Below are positions 35,938 through 48,900 of a stretch of 64,000 bases of DNA, in pieces. The notes below the pieces were generated by a model. That model was not told where the DNA came from. It ran no database searches and worked only from the letters and a program-made list of their open reading frames with translations. Numbering within the stretch: the stretch's first letter is position 1; each line of letters begins with the position of its first letter. The DNA comes from Microstegium vimineum (lineage: Eukaryota > Streptophyta > Magnoliopsida > Poales > Poaceae), in NCBI GenBank assembly GCA_022036555.1, contig CM039119.1, positions 40,059,255-40,123,254 of the forward strand, written 5' to 3'. Made by a program: the position numbers and the translations under genes.

Positions 35938-36548
35938 AGGAATGGAGCCACATTTATTGATGAAACACTAAATAGGCATGAAGTCTTATGCCAAAGGCGA
36001 TTCCATATGGAGAGAGATATTTTCCGAGCTTTGGTTCGAAGATTGCGTGAAAAAGGACTTGTTGATTCAAGGTATGTCTCCGTGGAAGAGCAATTAGCTA
36101 TATTCCTGTATGCGGTATCAAAAAATGCAAGCAATCGAGTATTACAAGATCAATTCCAACATAGTGGGGAAACAATTAGCAGTCACTTTACAGCAGTGCT
36201 AAATGCACTTACACAACTCACATGCCACTATATATGCTTGCCTTCTCCTCACCCGCATCGTAATTAAGGCAGCCCAAATTTTCTTCAGGTAATCAAAAAA
36301 TAGTTCTTTTCATGTCAATTTAGTTATATCTACTATAGTGAGCCTTTTATATATATTGACTTCACCATTAATATATATACATAACTGTATTGGAGCTATT
36401 GATGGCACTCATATTCCAATGACTATTCCTGTTGAAAAACAAGAACCATATAGAAACAGAAAGCAAGGCTTATCACAAAACATGATGGTTGCATGTGACT
36501 TCGATCTAAAATTTGTGGATGTCCATGCCGGTTGGGAGGGGTCTGCTT
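35938..36548 (+). pseudogene. PIF/Harbinger transposase, truncated
   Basis: The N-terminal part (about 35938-36280) has RRFHMERDIFRAL and the helix-turn-helix region (SVEEQLAIFLYAVSKNASNR). After a gap that is probably an intron, NCIGAIDGTHI (about 36383-36415) provides the first catalytic Asp and VDVHAGWEGSA the region before the second. The sequence then breaks at about 36548, exactly where it meets the end of the convergent gene. The second Asp, the catalytic Glu and everything beyond are missing. In-frame stops also occur near 36265. Confidence 0.85.
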
Positions 36549-38153
36549 CTAAGCAACCATCCTACTCGTAATGCATCACTACCAAATGAGAGAAAAACTT
36601 CCCTGTTTGATGGATTGTCTTTGAAGATGTCAGCTGCTTTTAGCATATCTCCAGTTTCTAGCTCACTAAGCCCCTCAAGTACAGTGATGCATTTGTTGAT
36701 ACTGAAAGGATCATCTAGCTTCTTCTCCTCTATGGCAGCGAATCGTTCAATCTCTTCTTTTTTTAGCTTCAAATACTTCTCATGAAAATCTTCAGTTGCA
36801 ATAGTGTGCTTGGTCTTTTGCTTTTTATTACGCTTACCATCATCTGCCTCTGGAATTGAACTAGACGGTCGGGCACTGTGATGAAGAGTTTCTTCAAATT
36901 GTTCAGGAACATGTGGTGCTAGATTTATGGAAGATGGTCCATCTGGTGTTTCTTGAAGAATGAAAGTTCCCAGTGGAGCAAATGTGTCATTACCAAACCA
37001 ATTAGTATCATCCCTGTCCTCTTCAGTATCAAAACTGAAGGATCCAGGAGCAGGTATACTAGGTGAAGGTGACTGCAGGTCCACATCAGGAGAAACTTGT
37101 GAAGATGGTATTGCCTTATTGGCATAATGATCCATACCACGACAACTTCTTCCTTTGGCATAACGCCCTGTAGAAAATATGATAATATTTTAGAGTGGTC
37201 TTAACTACTGTAATCACATTAGTGAAATAATAACTAATTACGCTCATATCAACTCACCATCATATAAAACAAACAAATCATCGTAGTACGGAAATGACTT
37301 ATCTCGCCAAAACAGAGCGTCCTTATTTTTACGTGCCTCCATTGCTGCCCAAACATCTGGTGGTGCCGTCACCATCATTCTATCGGAATCCCAGCCAAAA
37401 CCACTTTCTGCTACCAAATCTTTTATAGTACGATATTCCTTTTTTATATCCTGCTCCTTTTGTTTCACTTGTGCAACAGAGAACGACGAAGAAAACTTCT
37501 TATTGAACCGAGCCACAATTTCAGTCCATGCTTCTTTCCTCCATGCATTGTGTGTCCGAAATCTAGGCACATCATGGATTTTTAAGAGTTCAATAAGATA
37601 TAGCCTCTTCTGGTGGTTCCACTTAGCTCTATTTTTTGAGGTGCCTATGCAAACAGGATAAAAAATTCCAGTTTTAATATAATAAATTAAATAACGGATA
37701 TTAGAGATCATACCAGGAGAAAAAAAAATCTAGATGCATAATATAATGAAACGCAAGTGCTATCTGCTAAGTAATTGGAGAGTGTGCTTCCTAGTTACAT
37801 GCAAACAAAGATAACACATCTATTACAGAAAGTTAGGGGGAAAGATAAAAGGACTCCATAGATCAGATCTTTAACTAGAACATGTGTTGTCAGATCCACA
37901 AATTTAGATCCGGATCCAAAACAAGGGCAAAATAAAACTATTTCTGAAGGGGGAAATCATATCATTATCAAATCGCACCTTGTTCCTGGTGGATTTCTTG
38001 ACTTTCCCCAGATTGGTGGACATCAGGCCCCTGCGCCGATGGAGTTGCAGGGAGAGACGAAGCAGGGAGGGGGGGATTTCGTGAGGATGAACTGATTCGC
38101 TGGTGGTGGTTTGCAATCTCCGCCGGTTCGCGCCAAATTTCTCTAGGGCTCAA
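36506..38153 (-). pseudogene. Harbinger ORF1, Myb/SANT-like DNA-binding protein
   Basis: Three exons join in frame: about 37979-38153, 37258-37644 and 36506-37167, with GT-AG introns between. The middle exon has the Myb/SANT-like trihelix (KWNHQKRLYLIELLKIHDV, then NAWRKEAWTEIVARFNKK) and FGWDSDRMMVTAPPDVW, typical of PIF ORF1. The last exon is acidic, with a C-terminal ADDGKRNKKQK-type basic patch and a helical tail. This protein partners the transposase and binds element ends. The only ATG at the front (38157) is one base out of frame with exon 1, so translation would need another start. Otherwise it is open throughout. Confidence 0.75.
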
Positions 38154-38398
38154 GCATGGCGGGAGGGAGGAGTCAGAGAGAGAGAGAGAGGCGTCGGGTG
38201 GAAAAAGAACGAGAAAGATGCTTTCCCTTGAGTCACAGTGGATGTTTTATTTCCCGTGAAACACACGTACCTGGCTGCCTTTCCTCAGGAAAGGAAACTG
38301 CGAATCCTACGTTCCAAACACAGTCACAGGCTTTTTTTCCATAGGAATGAAAACCTCCAAAATTCCTATGAAAAAACTGTGTTCCAAACAGGGCCTTA

Positions 38399-39759
38399 CT
38401 CAAGTGTTGTTTGCGGTCCTGTGCCCAATGTTTTTTCTGAAACAACTATTAGAATGAAGCGTGGTGCATAGTATATGATAGATAAATAATACACTTGAAC
38501 GAAGTTCAGACCAATATACGCGTCAAACTTACTTGAGATGTTCCTGTTGTTGCATATATCTCTAAAAGCAGTGCGCCGTCCACCTGGAATGGTCATATTA
38601 ATTGAATTGTTAACTTGTACAAAGTGTTAAGTACACAGCAATACTTGGGTCTTGCCAAATAAATTAAAATTAGCATTAAAGATCTCAAACCCAAAATGTG
38701 TAAGGGCAACATGTAAATGAAATTTGTCAATGAAAAAAATGACATAATATAACAACATCCTAATTTGTTAACGAATCTGTATGCTACTTCTAATTTCTCA
38801 ATGAAAAAAATGATGTAGCCAAATGATTTTCAGATCATGGTATAAACACTTTCTGCAATATGTTCCAACATCCAGCAGAGACGAAGATTGCAACTATAAT
38901 GAGGTGACATGATATTATGATGATGACAAGGTACGGTAGAAATTTTGACAATTGTTATAAAATCCAATCGGTATCACATGGAAATTTCAGGTCTATTGAC
39001 ATACCTAAAAACATAGCTACTAATATTGTAGTTTTATGGTTGATTAAAGATACCTATTGACATAAGAACCTCACTCGGCATGAAGAATTGGAGAGTGATC
39101 TTAATTTCACCCCTTACAGATAGCTGGTGGCATTTAATAAAAAAAACAGATAAATAATAGGCTACTCATAAATTAAATGATGATGAACCTACAAGCAAAC
39201 ATTGATCTGAGCAAAGGATTCTGCAGTTAAGCAACCACTTAATTTCCTCATCTTTCTACTCACATGTATTCTTCGATGCATTAATATGGGGAAGGAATTT
39301 TACAGTTAAACCAGACATGTTCATTCATGTGTTCAAGGATACTCTAATACCAAACAATCAGAATGACAACTGAAGTTGGCTAAGCACACATGTCAATGTT
39401 CACTGCAGGAAGGAATGTATGTGTAGTGCATACCAAGAGCTGCAAGGGGCATTATGCCAGGAAGCAATGATGATAGAAATCAGAAATAAACTAACTCAAT
39501 CAATGTCTTTTCCTTCTAGATATGGATCTCAGTACTCACCAATGAACAGAAAACTATTTAATGTGACAGATCACCAGGATAGTCTCTTTTTGAACCAGTA
39601 GCAAAGTAGAAGGTCTAGTGTTCTAGTGGGTAGTGGCTAACAGAGCCAGATCCAGACATCAGGATGCCTACTTTTTTTGTCCTTAGCCTGCACTGCATAA
39701 GATTTCGAAGTCCACTGCAGTTCATTCAGAATTTCTTTGCAAGAAATATGTAATCATAA
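38399..39759. other. Intergenic DNA between the PIF element and the PPR gene
   Basis: AT-rich, no gene recognised. The 3' untranslated region of the PPR gene should lie in the right part. Confidence 0.45.
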
Positions 39760-42281
39760 TCACCAGTAATCACCGCATGAACAAGAACCATCTCTAAAAT
39801 GGTGAAACCGGTTGGAATCCCGCAATATGATCAGTCTTCCCTCAATTGCAGAGACATACTTGAAAGCAGTGTGACAGTCTCTGCATACTCTCAGGTTCTT
39901 TATCACCCGGATGGGCCTCCCAGGAGGAATTTTTAGAATACCATAAGCAACAGCAAGCCTCTCACTATGATACTTTAGCATGTGCTCCTTCTCTTCCTCC
40001 TCCACATCATGCAAAACCATATCTGTAGCTGATACATATCCAGCCTTTTTCATCCTGATGTCAAGGTCTTCCAGGAAACCATATATGTCTTCTCTTTCAG
40101 GATGCACAGAATCACCTACTGAGAAAGTGTGGACTTTGTTCTGCACCTCAATCCAACTGAATCCTGGAACCTTCTTCACACCGCGTTCATGCATCATAAG
40201 TCTCATGTTGTCCACATCACGCCATTTGCCAGATGATGCATATATATTCGAAAGCAAGACATACATGCCTGCATTTTCAGGTTCCAACTCAAATATTTTC
40301 TCAGCTGCATTCCTGCCTAGTTCAGAGTTGCGGTGGATCCTACTGGCACCAAGTAATGCACCCCACATGGTAGAGTCAGGCTCAAAAGGCATGTCCTTCA
40401 TAAGATTAACTGCTTCATCCAATCGCCCAGCCCGGCCAAGAAGATCTATCATACAAGTGTAGTGTTCAGGTTTTGCTGTTACACCAAAATCCCGGTGCAT
40501 CGAATAGAAGTATGAAATCCCTTTCTCAACCAAGCCAGAATGACTACATGCTGCAAGTACTCCAACCTGAAAGTTAAATTTACCAAAACATTAGAAGATC
40601 ACAAGGGAACCTAATGTTAGCTTCTCCAGTGAATGTTGTCTAAAAAAAGGAAAGTCAATAGTCAGATACAAATATAATACATGATTGGCAAGAGGGATCT
40701 ATAGATAAACATGTAAGTGTCATCAAGTAGATACTGATCCATCAAGCAAAACGAACTACATATACTGTACCTTGTATATCCTACAAACTTAAAAATAAAA
40801 TGTTCCATTTCCAGGAAGGATGTTCTTACCAAAGTAATATCATCCGGCTTGGTAGATGTCTTCCTCATCGTATCAAAAACCTCAAGTGCTTCCTTGCCAA
40901 AACCATGCCGTGCATAGCCTGCAATCATAGTATTCCACGAAACAATATCCCTCTCATCCATCTCTTCAAATGCACTGTGAGCTTCCTCCATGTTCCCGCA
41001 TTTGAAGTACATAGCTAGGAGTGCATTTCCAACAAAGCAACCCACCCCATAACCAGCCTTAATCAACCTACTATGTAGCTGCATTCCACACTCAAGTGCA
41101 GCAATGTCAGCACATGTGCTCAAAACACAAGCAAATGCTGACCTATTCACCCACTCACCACAGCGTCCCATCTCTTTGAACAACTGCAGTGTTTCCTCAC
41201 TGAAACCACCTTGTGAATATGCAGCCAGCATTGCAGCCCATGAGACTGCATCCTTCTGCGGTATCATGCCAAAAATTGCCCTCGTCTCGTCCAGCATCCC
41301 AGCCTGAGCGTACCCTGTCAACATTGTGTTCCACGAAGCCACATTCCTGCAGGGCATAGCATCAAACAAATGTTTTGCCTCCTCCATCATCCTCCGCTGG
41401 ACATATGCTGCCATCATTGCATTCCACGACACTGCATTCTTCTCTGGCATGGCATCAAACACCTTCTTGGCCTCTTCGACCATCCCATTTTGTGCGTATC
41501 CAGAGACAACAGCTGTCCAGGTGAACACATCTCTACTTGGAGCCACATCAAACAACCTTCTTGCCTCAGCCATATCTCCTCTCCTTGCATAACCGGACAC
41601 CATAGTATTCCAGGAAACGACATCTCTCTGTGGCATTCTATTAAACATTTTCTGAGCTTCTTCTATCTGACTGCACTGCACATACCCAGCCATCAAAGCA
41701 TTCCAAGAAATGGCATCCCACTCTGTCCTTGAATCAAACAGCTCCCTTGCGTCTTGGATCCGTCCGTTCCGGATATACGCAGCAAGCATGCCATTCCATG
41801 AGACATCATCCTTATCTGGGGCGAGGTCAAAGTAGTGCCGTGCGAGCGAGACCAGACCATGGTTGGCGTGAGACGAGATCATGACGTTGTAGGATACGGA
41901 ATCCTTCAGAGGCATTTTGTCGAACAGGGCGCGCGCATCGGCGAGTGATGATGACACCCCCAGCGCTTGCAGCAGCGTGTTGTATGAGAAGGAATCGGGT
42001 CGCGGAATGGAGTGGAAGAAGGAGAGCGCCAGAGGGAGGCGTCCGTTGGCGGCGTACCCGGCGAGCATGGCGTTGTAGGTGGAGGTGGAGCGGCGGGGCA
42101 TCGCGGCGAAGAGGCGCTCGGCGTCTGGAACGCGGCCCGCACGCATGTGCGCCGTGATGGCCTTGTTGCGCCGGATCACCTCCGCATCGGGCTTGCCGGT
42201 CATGCAGGCGTCGGCAGGGGCGGCCGGCCGCCTGTGGCTTCGCTGCCGGACGGCGGCGCGGAGATGGCGGGAAGGGAGCAT
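39760..42281 (-). CDS. PPR protein with E and DYW domains (At4g02750-like)
   Basis: Two exons, 40830-42281 and 39760-40566, encode 752 residues. The intron 40567-40829 has GT and AG ends and the frame is kept. About a dozen PPR motifs run through residues 50-560, many of the SWNTMVSGYA type, followed by the E region and a DYW domain that ends GSCSCGDYW. The deaminase-type motifs are present: H684-S-E686 and C712-R-D-C715. DYW-type PPR proteins edit C to U in chloroplast or mitochondrial RNA. The repeat order and C-terminus follow Arabidopsis At4g02750 closely. The N-terminal 25 residues are rich in Arg and Ala, compatible with organelle import. The RNA target cannot be read from sequence. The start at 42281 is the only early ATG in frame. 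Confidence 0.95.
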
Positions 42282-42373
42282 GGGGGTTTTCCAACTGCAG
42301 CTGTGACTTGTGTGCTACTCCAGCAACTTGAGTATCCCAAAAATAAAGCCCTTACTTTTATTTGGGCGCTTTA

Positions 42374-43625
42374 AGCATCTCCAACCGATATGGTAAAACA
42401 AATAGCTAAATTATATAGTTTAACTCTTTTATAAAATATAAAAGTTTTTTTAAAAAAAAGTTTTTCAATAGACTTGCTATTTCTCATCACAAGATGGCAA
42501 ACCAAGTTTGCTTGTTATTTATATCCAATGAGATTTTAGGAATAACATACTTGCTATTATACAAAATCAAATAGAAGCTCTATTAGAGTTCAATTTTCTT
42601 CATAAAAATCTAAATATACAATACATAACAAGGGTAGCATATCTCTTAGAGATGCTCGCCTTCCCCAACGCTCTCTGTTGGCGTACTGCCCCAGTCGCCA
42701 CATCTGCATCCTTGTCCCAATCTTTGTTCCATGTCACATGTGTTGGTGGTCTCGCAGACTCCATTGATAACTTGTAGAAAAACACGCAAAGCAGAAGCAC
42801 ACACAAAGAATGCATTGTGAGTGGAAAGTGTTAGCCTGGGTGACGATAGGGAGTAAAAAAGCTGTTGCATGGGTATACTTTTTCTCTGCTGTGACAGGAC
42901 ATGGTACCATGTGGGTAGGAATAGACCGTTTGGGTTTTTTTGGAAACATGGAATCTGAGGCTAATACTACTGTATGCCTGCACTCTACGCGCCCTTATGG
43001 CTCATGGGGCACCCAAAATCATTCCAGTATACAATGACAAATGGGGCCCGCTTGTTATCCTCTCTTTCTTTTTTCTCCCTTTCTGTCTCCTACTGTTCCT
43101 CTCTAAAATCTTTGTTCCTCTCGACACCGGGCAGGGACGCACGGGAGGAGGAGCTCGCGCTAGGAGGGGAGGAGCTCCTGCCGGGCTAGGGCTAGCAGGA
43201 GAGCTTGAGCCTTGTCCGGGTGACGCCGCGACGCACTGCGTCGTCGGGGGAGCACGAGCTGAGATCGCGCCATGGCATGGCGGAGCAGGTGGCAACATAG
43301 GGCGCCGTCGGAGCTGGTTGCCACACGGCCGGAGGGGAGGGCGCCGCCTGGCTGTCATGTGGACGGAGGGAGGGGGACGCCCCACAGCTCGCTGCTGCGC
43401 AGACGGAGGGGAGGGCGCCACGGAAGCTAGCTGCCGAGGAAGAGAGAGTCGCACCGCCAGGGCAGGGAGACGTGAGCGGTTGTGATGGGACCTGGCAAGG
43501 AAATGTTGGATGGGTTTAGGTGCCCAGCCAAATATGGATTCTATAGTAGGTGTTGGGATGATGTTTTTGCTTGGGCACCCATATTTAGCTATGGGGCTTA
43601 AGTAGGGGTCATGTTGGAGATGCTC
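42374..43625. mobile_element. Tourist-like element with a GC-rich core
   Basis: The left end AGCATCTCCAAC and inverted right end GAGCATCTCCAAC are a well-known grass MITE end. TTA flanks at 42371-42373 and 43626-43628 match PIF/Harbinger duplications. At 1.25 kb it is long for a MITE. The core at 43130-43490 is GC-rich with open frames on both strands (150 and 181 codons) lacking known domains, so it may be captured sequence. It starts 92 bp upstream of the PPR start codon. Confidence 0.65.
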
Positions 43626-43628
43626 TTA

Positions 43629-44259
43629 TAAAGAGTAAATTATATGGCCGATCCCTAAACTATGAGTGAGCTCGGTCCCTAAACTATCAAAATGGTTATT
43701 TAGGTTCCTAAACTCTAAACAGCTATTTAGGTCCCAAAACTATTATTGAGATATTATCCCGGTCCTAGATACAGTGACGACGGTAACATTGTTTTTCTTT
43801 TTTATTTATTTAGGCTAGATCTTTGAAAAATCATAGAAAAAATCATAACATGGAAAATTCAATTTTGTTGGACTTCACATGAGTAGATCTACCCAGTAAA
43901 CATATAATATAATATACTTTGGTACAAAGTTTTTGCTACAAAGGTTTTGTCTTTTCTTTTTTATTTATTTGGGTTCAATCTTTAAAAGTCATAGTAAATC
44001 ATAGAAAAATTATAAAATGGAAAATCCAATCTTGTTGGACTCCACATGAGTATATCTATATGGTGAACATATAGTATGATATGATTTAGTCTAATAAAAT
44101 AATTATAGAAGTTGTAGTTATAAATATTTTAATTAATTACATACACGCGTAGATTTAAAGCTACAACAAAAACTTTATACTAAATATATTGTTCATTGTA
44201 TAGATCTACTCATGTGGAGTCCAATAAAATTAGATTTTTATGAATTTCCTCTGGTTTAC
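43629..44259. repeat. Direct and inverted repeats of about 100 bp
   Basis: A unit at about 43795-43915 (tttatttattta, then gttggacttcacatgag) recurs in direct orientation at about 43955-44070. Part of it appears inverted at about 44165-44240, with ctcatgtggagtccaat as the mirror phrase. The left part contains repeated ccctaaactat phrases. No coding is seen. Confidence 0.6.
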
Positions 44260-44735
44260 TGTCGATGAAATATGCGTCGCAGTCTACCTAGGGGTACCCT
44301 ACGGTAGTAGATTGTTGGCGGAGGTGTGGCGACGGCGATCAACCGTAACACAGAGAGCGTAAACATGACGATTTATACAGGTTCAGGCCGGCAAATCATC
44401 GTAATATCCTACGTCACGTGTTTTGGTGGCTGGATTGATATGAGTATTAGGTTACACGAGGTGTAGATGATATAATTTCGAGGGGGTCCTTGCTCGCATT
44501 ATATAGCCGGGGAGCAGGGTTAAAGTTTCCATATCCTAACAGATTGCGGTCGGTCCCTTAAGGCATGAGATCCGAACGTATCTACTAGGATCTTCCTTGG
44601 CGAGCAAGGCTTTTCGAAGTCCCTGATGAGCACGGCGGCCTGGTTGCGTGCCGTAGGGCCTCGCGGACTGGGCCGTCTTCTGGTCGGTAGGCCCATATAG
44701 GTCCCTGGGGATATGCCGAGGTAATATCTCCAACA
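44260..44735 (-). mobile_element. 3' LTR of the Tat-type element
   Basis: On the minus strand it begins TGTTGGAG (44735) and ends ATCGACA (44260). A TATA box ggctatataatgcgagc lies at about 44494-44510. The purine-rich ctcggggatt immediately upstream (44736-44745) is a likely polypurine tract. It aligns with the LTR at 13087-13547 over its full length. Confidence 0.82.
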
Positions 44736-45740
44736 AATCCCCGAGCATGTTGCATTCTTCTGGCGAGCCCGCAGCGTCATCCTCCAGGCGTTTGGCTGGT
44801 CGCCTTCGTGTGTGAACGTCGTTGCAGTGTCCCGACCAGGCTGCCTGGTCAAGGCACTGCTCGGAGAGGCCTCCCGACCAGGTCGGATTGGTCGAGAACA
44901 TCGTAGCGTGATCTGTGAACAGGTTGCGACTGCTTGTCAGGAGAATTTGACGTGCTGAAGAAGAAAATTTTGAAAGTCCTTTCCTGGTGAAGTGTACCCA
45001 TTTAGACTCTGCAAAATACAATGGAAACAACAGAGTTTGTTGAGAAGAAAATACCCACTTAGTCCCCGAGCTTGGTAGTAGGTGAAGTATGCACGTGGTG
45101 CCAAGCTTTATAAAAGATAAAAATGCATGAAAATTGTAACTGAGGACTGAAACCTTAGTTTTTTTTAAAAACGACTACGAATACCCGTAGTCCCCGAGCC
45201 TGATATAAGGAGCGCGGCAGTTCTTGTATCAGGATCATGTTGTTCTGTATTGTTCGCAATCCCCGAATTTCAGTTCCCGAGTTTTTGCCGTTGACACGGT
45301 GGTCGCAGTCCCTAAGCTTTATTCGGGTTACATAGTCGGAGTCCCCATGCCTGGTTGGGTAGTGGCGACCAGGTGCCTGAGTCGTAGCTGTGGTCGGCAA
45401 AGTCTCCGGGTGTTACCGCTTCTGGTGGTTGGTGAAGTTTGGTGACCAGTTTACTGTATTAGAAGTACTGTAGTTGTGAAAAAAATTCTCGCAAAAAATT
45501 GTGCACTTAGTCCTCGGGACTGTGGAGTTAGAGAAATTTAGAAAATCATTATTCGTAAATCGAGGAGATTATTTTGGGAGAAACACTGAATAGAAGGTAA
45601 GTGGGCCAAATTAACCACGCGGTTAGCGGCCCATGCCAGGAGAGCCGTCTGCGCCACGGAAAGCGGGTATCGTGGCGGTTGCGCATTAGACCATTGCGGT
45701 TTCCCCAAAACCCTAGGAGGCAAAGCGCCGCGCCGTTTGG
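44736..45740 (-). other. Non-coding 3' region of the Tat-type element
   Basis: Repeated phrases of the type tccccgag are typical of this region in grass gypsy families. The open frames are accidental. It separates the LTR from the antisense promoter. Confidence 0.5.
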
Positions 45741-45747
45741 TATAAAA
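45741..45747 (+). promoter_or_regulatory. TATA box of the antisense ORF
   Basis: TATAAAA lies 146 bp before the ATG at 45887, on the strand opposite to the LTR. The start context catcaATGGCG is strong. The expected leader is about 115 nt. Confidence 0.6.
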
Positions 45748-45998
45748 GGTGGACTTAGCGGCGGCGGTGGTTTTCACGCTTGCTCCTGTTGTAGAACCCT
45801 TCGTCTTCCCCGATCTTCTCCATCGCCTTTCTCTCGCGCCCTTCCTGCTCTCACCCGCGGATTTCGGATTCCACCCTAGTCCATCAATGGCGCCAAAGAG
45901 AGGATCTCGCACTCGTGCTTCGTCAAAGAAGTCGGTGGAGAAGTCCACGAAGATGACGGAGGCGGTGCTTCCAGACTGGACCAAGGATTGGTCGAAGT

Positions 45999-48900
45999 TG
46001 TAACACCCTAGGTGTTAAGCTTGCATTTGCATATCATTTCATGAGCATGAACACAAGCACAAGCATCATTGCATTCATGCATTTCCATGATCACATGAAA
46101 TGATAACCCTAAGTGATCCCTTTGTTTTCATATGTGTATGTGTTAAACCTACACCTAGCTTTGTATGAGTTATGCTTGTATAACCAAGTGCTTGATGTTT
46201 TGATCACTAATGACCATCTAGAAATGCTTAGGGATGAAAATGGAACCATGTTTATGTTCATGATCAAGTCCAAATAAGCTTCTAGGTTTTAAGCTCTAAT
46301 GTTTGACCCTAGGAACCCTTTTGTTTGATCTAACAAATTGACCTTGTAAATGACCTTGTATGAAAATGTTGGTTTAAGCAAAGTTGTAGAGTTTTTAATT
46401 TTGAACAAACTTTGTTTAACTACCTTGAGGTGATTTGGATCCTAAAATGCCCTAATTGGTCAATTAAGGCTGATTTGGGGGTTGTTTTAGCTTCTGAAAT
46501 TTGCCTAAGTCATAAACGTGTTTCAGTTTGATTGTTACCCTGTTTGAATGCTTGTAGTTTGAAATCTAAGCTGTTTCAATTCAAACCAAGTACACCAAAG
46601 TTGGAGTTCAACTATAGCTCTACAAAAGTTTGCAATTGGTTGAAGCTAAGACACAGAGGTTAGGGAGTTAATCGTGTTGCAAAACACGTTGTCAGTTGGC
46701 CTGATGGCGCGTTTGAACGCGCTGAGCAGAGCCGAGCGTCGGTCGGTGGCCGACCGCTGCAGGAATCGGATGCCGTTGTGGCAGCCGTACGTCGGCGTTG
46801 GACCCGCACCGGCCGCGCCTTGGACGCCCGCACAATCCACCTCGCGACCGAACGCTCACTCGCGCTCGCTCTCTCCCTCTCCTCTCTGCCTTGCACAAAA
46901 GCGGAGCACCGCGCCTTTGCCGCAGCACCACCGTCGCCGAGCTCACTAGCGAAGCACACTGCCGCATTGGCCGCCAAAACGCAGCCACAGCTTCGCCTTG
47001 CTCCGCTCCATCGTTTGCACCGCTCACCTTCCATGCTAACCGCACAGGTGAGCCAGATCGAGCACTCCGCGGGCGCCATTGACGACCTAAGCTCCGCCGT
47101 GGCCAGCCCAATCCAGCACCCCTCCCTCTCTTCTAGCTCTTGTACGCGGTATCCTAGAGGTTGTAGATGCTCACCGAGGAGTCAGTTGAAGCGATTAGGG
47201 TTAGGGTTCGCCAAAACGGGAACTCCGCCGTGTGCACGCGCATGACACCCGCAACGCCGGCGAGGTTTGCGCTGGGCTTTTCTGTGTCGCTTGCGTCCGT
47301 CTCAGTCACGTTAGGGTTAGCTGGTTAGCCAGTGGTTAGATAACCGGACTTGGTTGAAGCATCCGTGCATCGCCACCACCGGAACAGCAGCACCGCGCCG
47401 CCGTGAACTCGCCACCGTGCCGCTGTGCATGTGGCCGAGCTCATCGGAGGGTTCGCACGGTCTCAATCCAGGCTAGATCGAACCGCTAGGGTTCCGTATA
47501 GATGTAGCCTCTGCTAGTTTGGCCGGAGGAAGCCTGTACCAGCCAGCGCAAGTACCGCAGCGCCGCCGTGCCGCCATGGATGCCGTCGAGCATGCTCCGG
47601 TGAACCTGGGGTACAACCAGTTACATGGATCGATGCGGGTTGCGAAGGAGAACATGATCGTGGGGTTGGTTGGGCCAGAGACCTCACCGCCGGCGAGGAA
47701 CCGCCGGTCGAACACCTTTGGTGCGTCGGTTCTGTTGGAGGAGAAGCTGACCAGTGGGTCCCTTGTGTCATAGACTCTATGTGTTTCTCTGTTTTGTCTT
47801 TTTCAGTTTTGTTTGCTAACTTTGGAAATTCATAACTAATTCCAGAAAAATGCTAAAAATGTGAAACTAGTTCTGTTAGCTTTGTTATATTTTTCGCTAT
47901 GCATGAAAAATGTTAAGTAACCTGTTGTTACTGTTCTTCTATGTTGTTTTAAATAAGATGAACAACAAGCTTTATATGCTTATTTTACCTTGTTTAATTT
48001 ATAATTGGAGTTTGGCATGTGGTAAAAATGTGGGTCTTGTTGTGTTGATCTTGTATCAGCATACACTTCCCATGAAAAATGATAAAGTACCAGTAATCTA
48101 TAATTTATTTGCATGTTATAGTTCTTTTGCTTAAATGCTTATTTATTTGAATACAACCTTGTTTAAATTGCTAAGCTAAGTTATATGTATTTTCTGTGCT
48201 TGTTAATTTTTGTACATGTGTTACATGCTTAGTATAAGCTAAGAAAAATATAAAATCTGTTGTTTCACACTTGTCAAATTGTTTAAGTATTTAATGCTTA
48301 AAGTATGCTTGTTTCCTCATCACCAGCAAAGAACTAATTTTAACCCTATTTTCTATGTGTTTTATGTTGAGGTGGTGAATACCAAAGTGGTTTCTAATTA
48401 TGTAACCTAGCTTTTCTAATTTTATCATAATTTTTGGAATGCTTGTTAAAAGCTTTATATCTGTTTTAAGTGCTATCTGAAATCTGTTAAAATAGCTTGA
48501 GCATGTTTTCTTGTTAGATTTGTTTGAGATGTTTATGTTTAGTTTCAGCAGTAGCTATAATCGACTTTGTTGTAGATAACTTGTTAATATATCTGGTGTT
48601 AAATTTTCACAGCCATAACCTGTTTAGTTTAACCTGGGTATATTTTACAAGTTTAACTTCAAATCTGTGTTTTCCTGTTTTCTTCTAAACAACTTTGCTT
48701 GATGTATCTGTTAGACCGTTTTAATGTTAGATTTAGCTGGGGAGTTTATGGAATGTTTTGTAGATAATTTCATGAGCTTTCTAGAATGTCTTAGTTTTTT
48801 ATTTTTGGTTGTATGTAGCTCTAGTTACACAGTTTTCTTTCAGCTGCTGTTTTAAGTGTTTGTATGCCATGTTATGTGTGTTACAAGTGATGTGTGTGCT

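Larger units (their letters stand above)
35484..38395. mobile_element. PIF/Harbinger transposon with both termini
   Basis: The left end GACCCTTTTGGAACG and inverted right end GGCCCTGTTTGGAAC form short inverted repeats. TTA flanks it at 35481-35483 and 38396-38398, the canonical Harbinger target duplication. Inside are a plus-strand transposase relic and a convergent minus-strand Myb-like gene, the two-gene plan of this superfamily. The transposase has lost its C-terminal half, so the element cannot move by itself. Confidence 0.88.
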
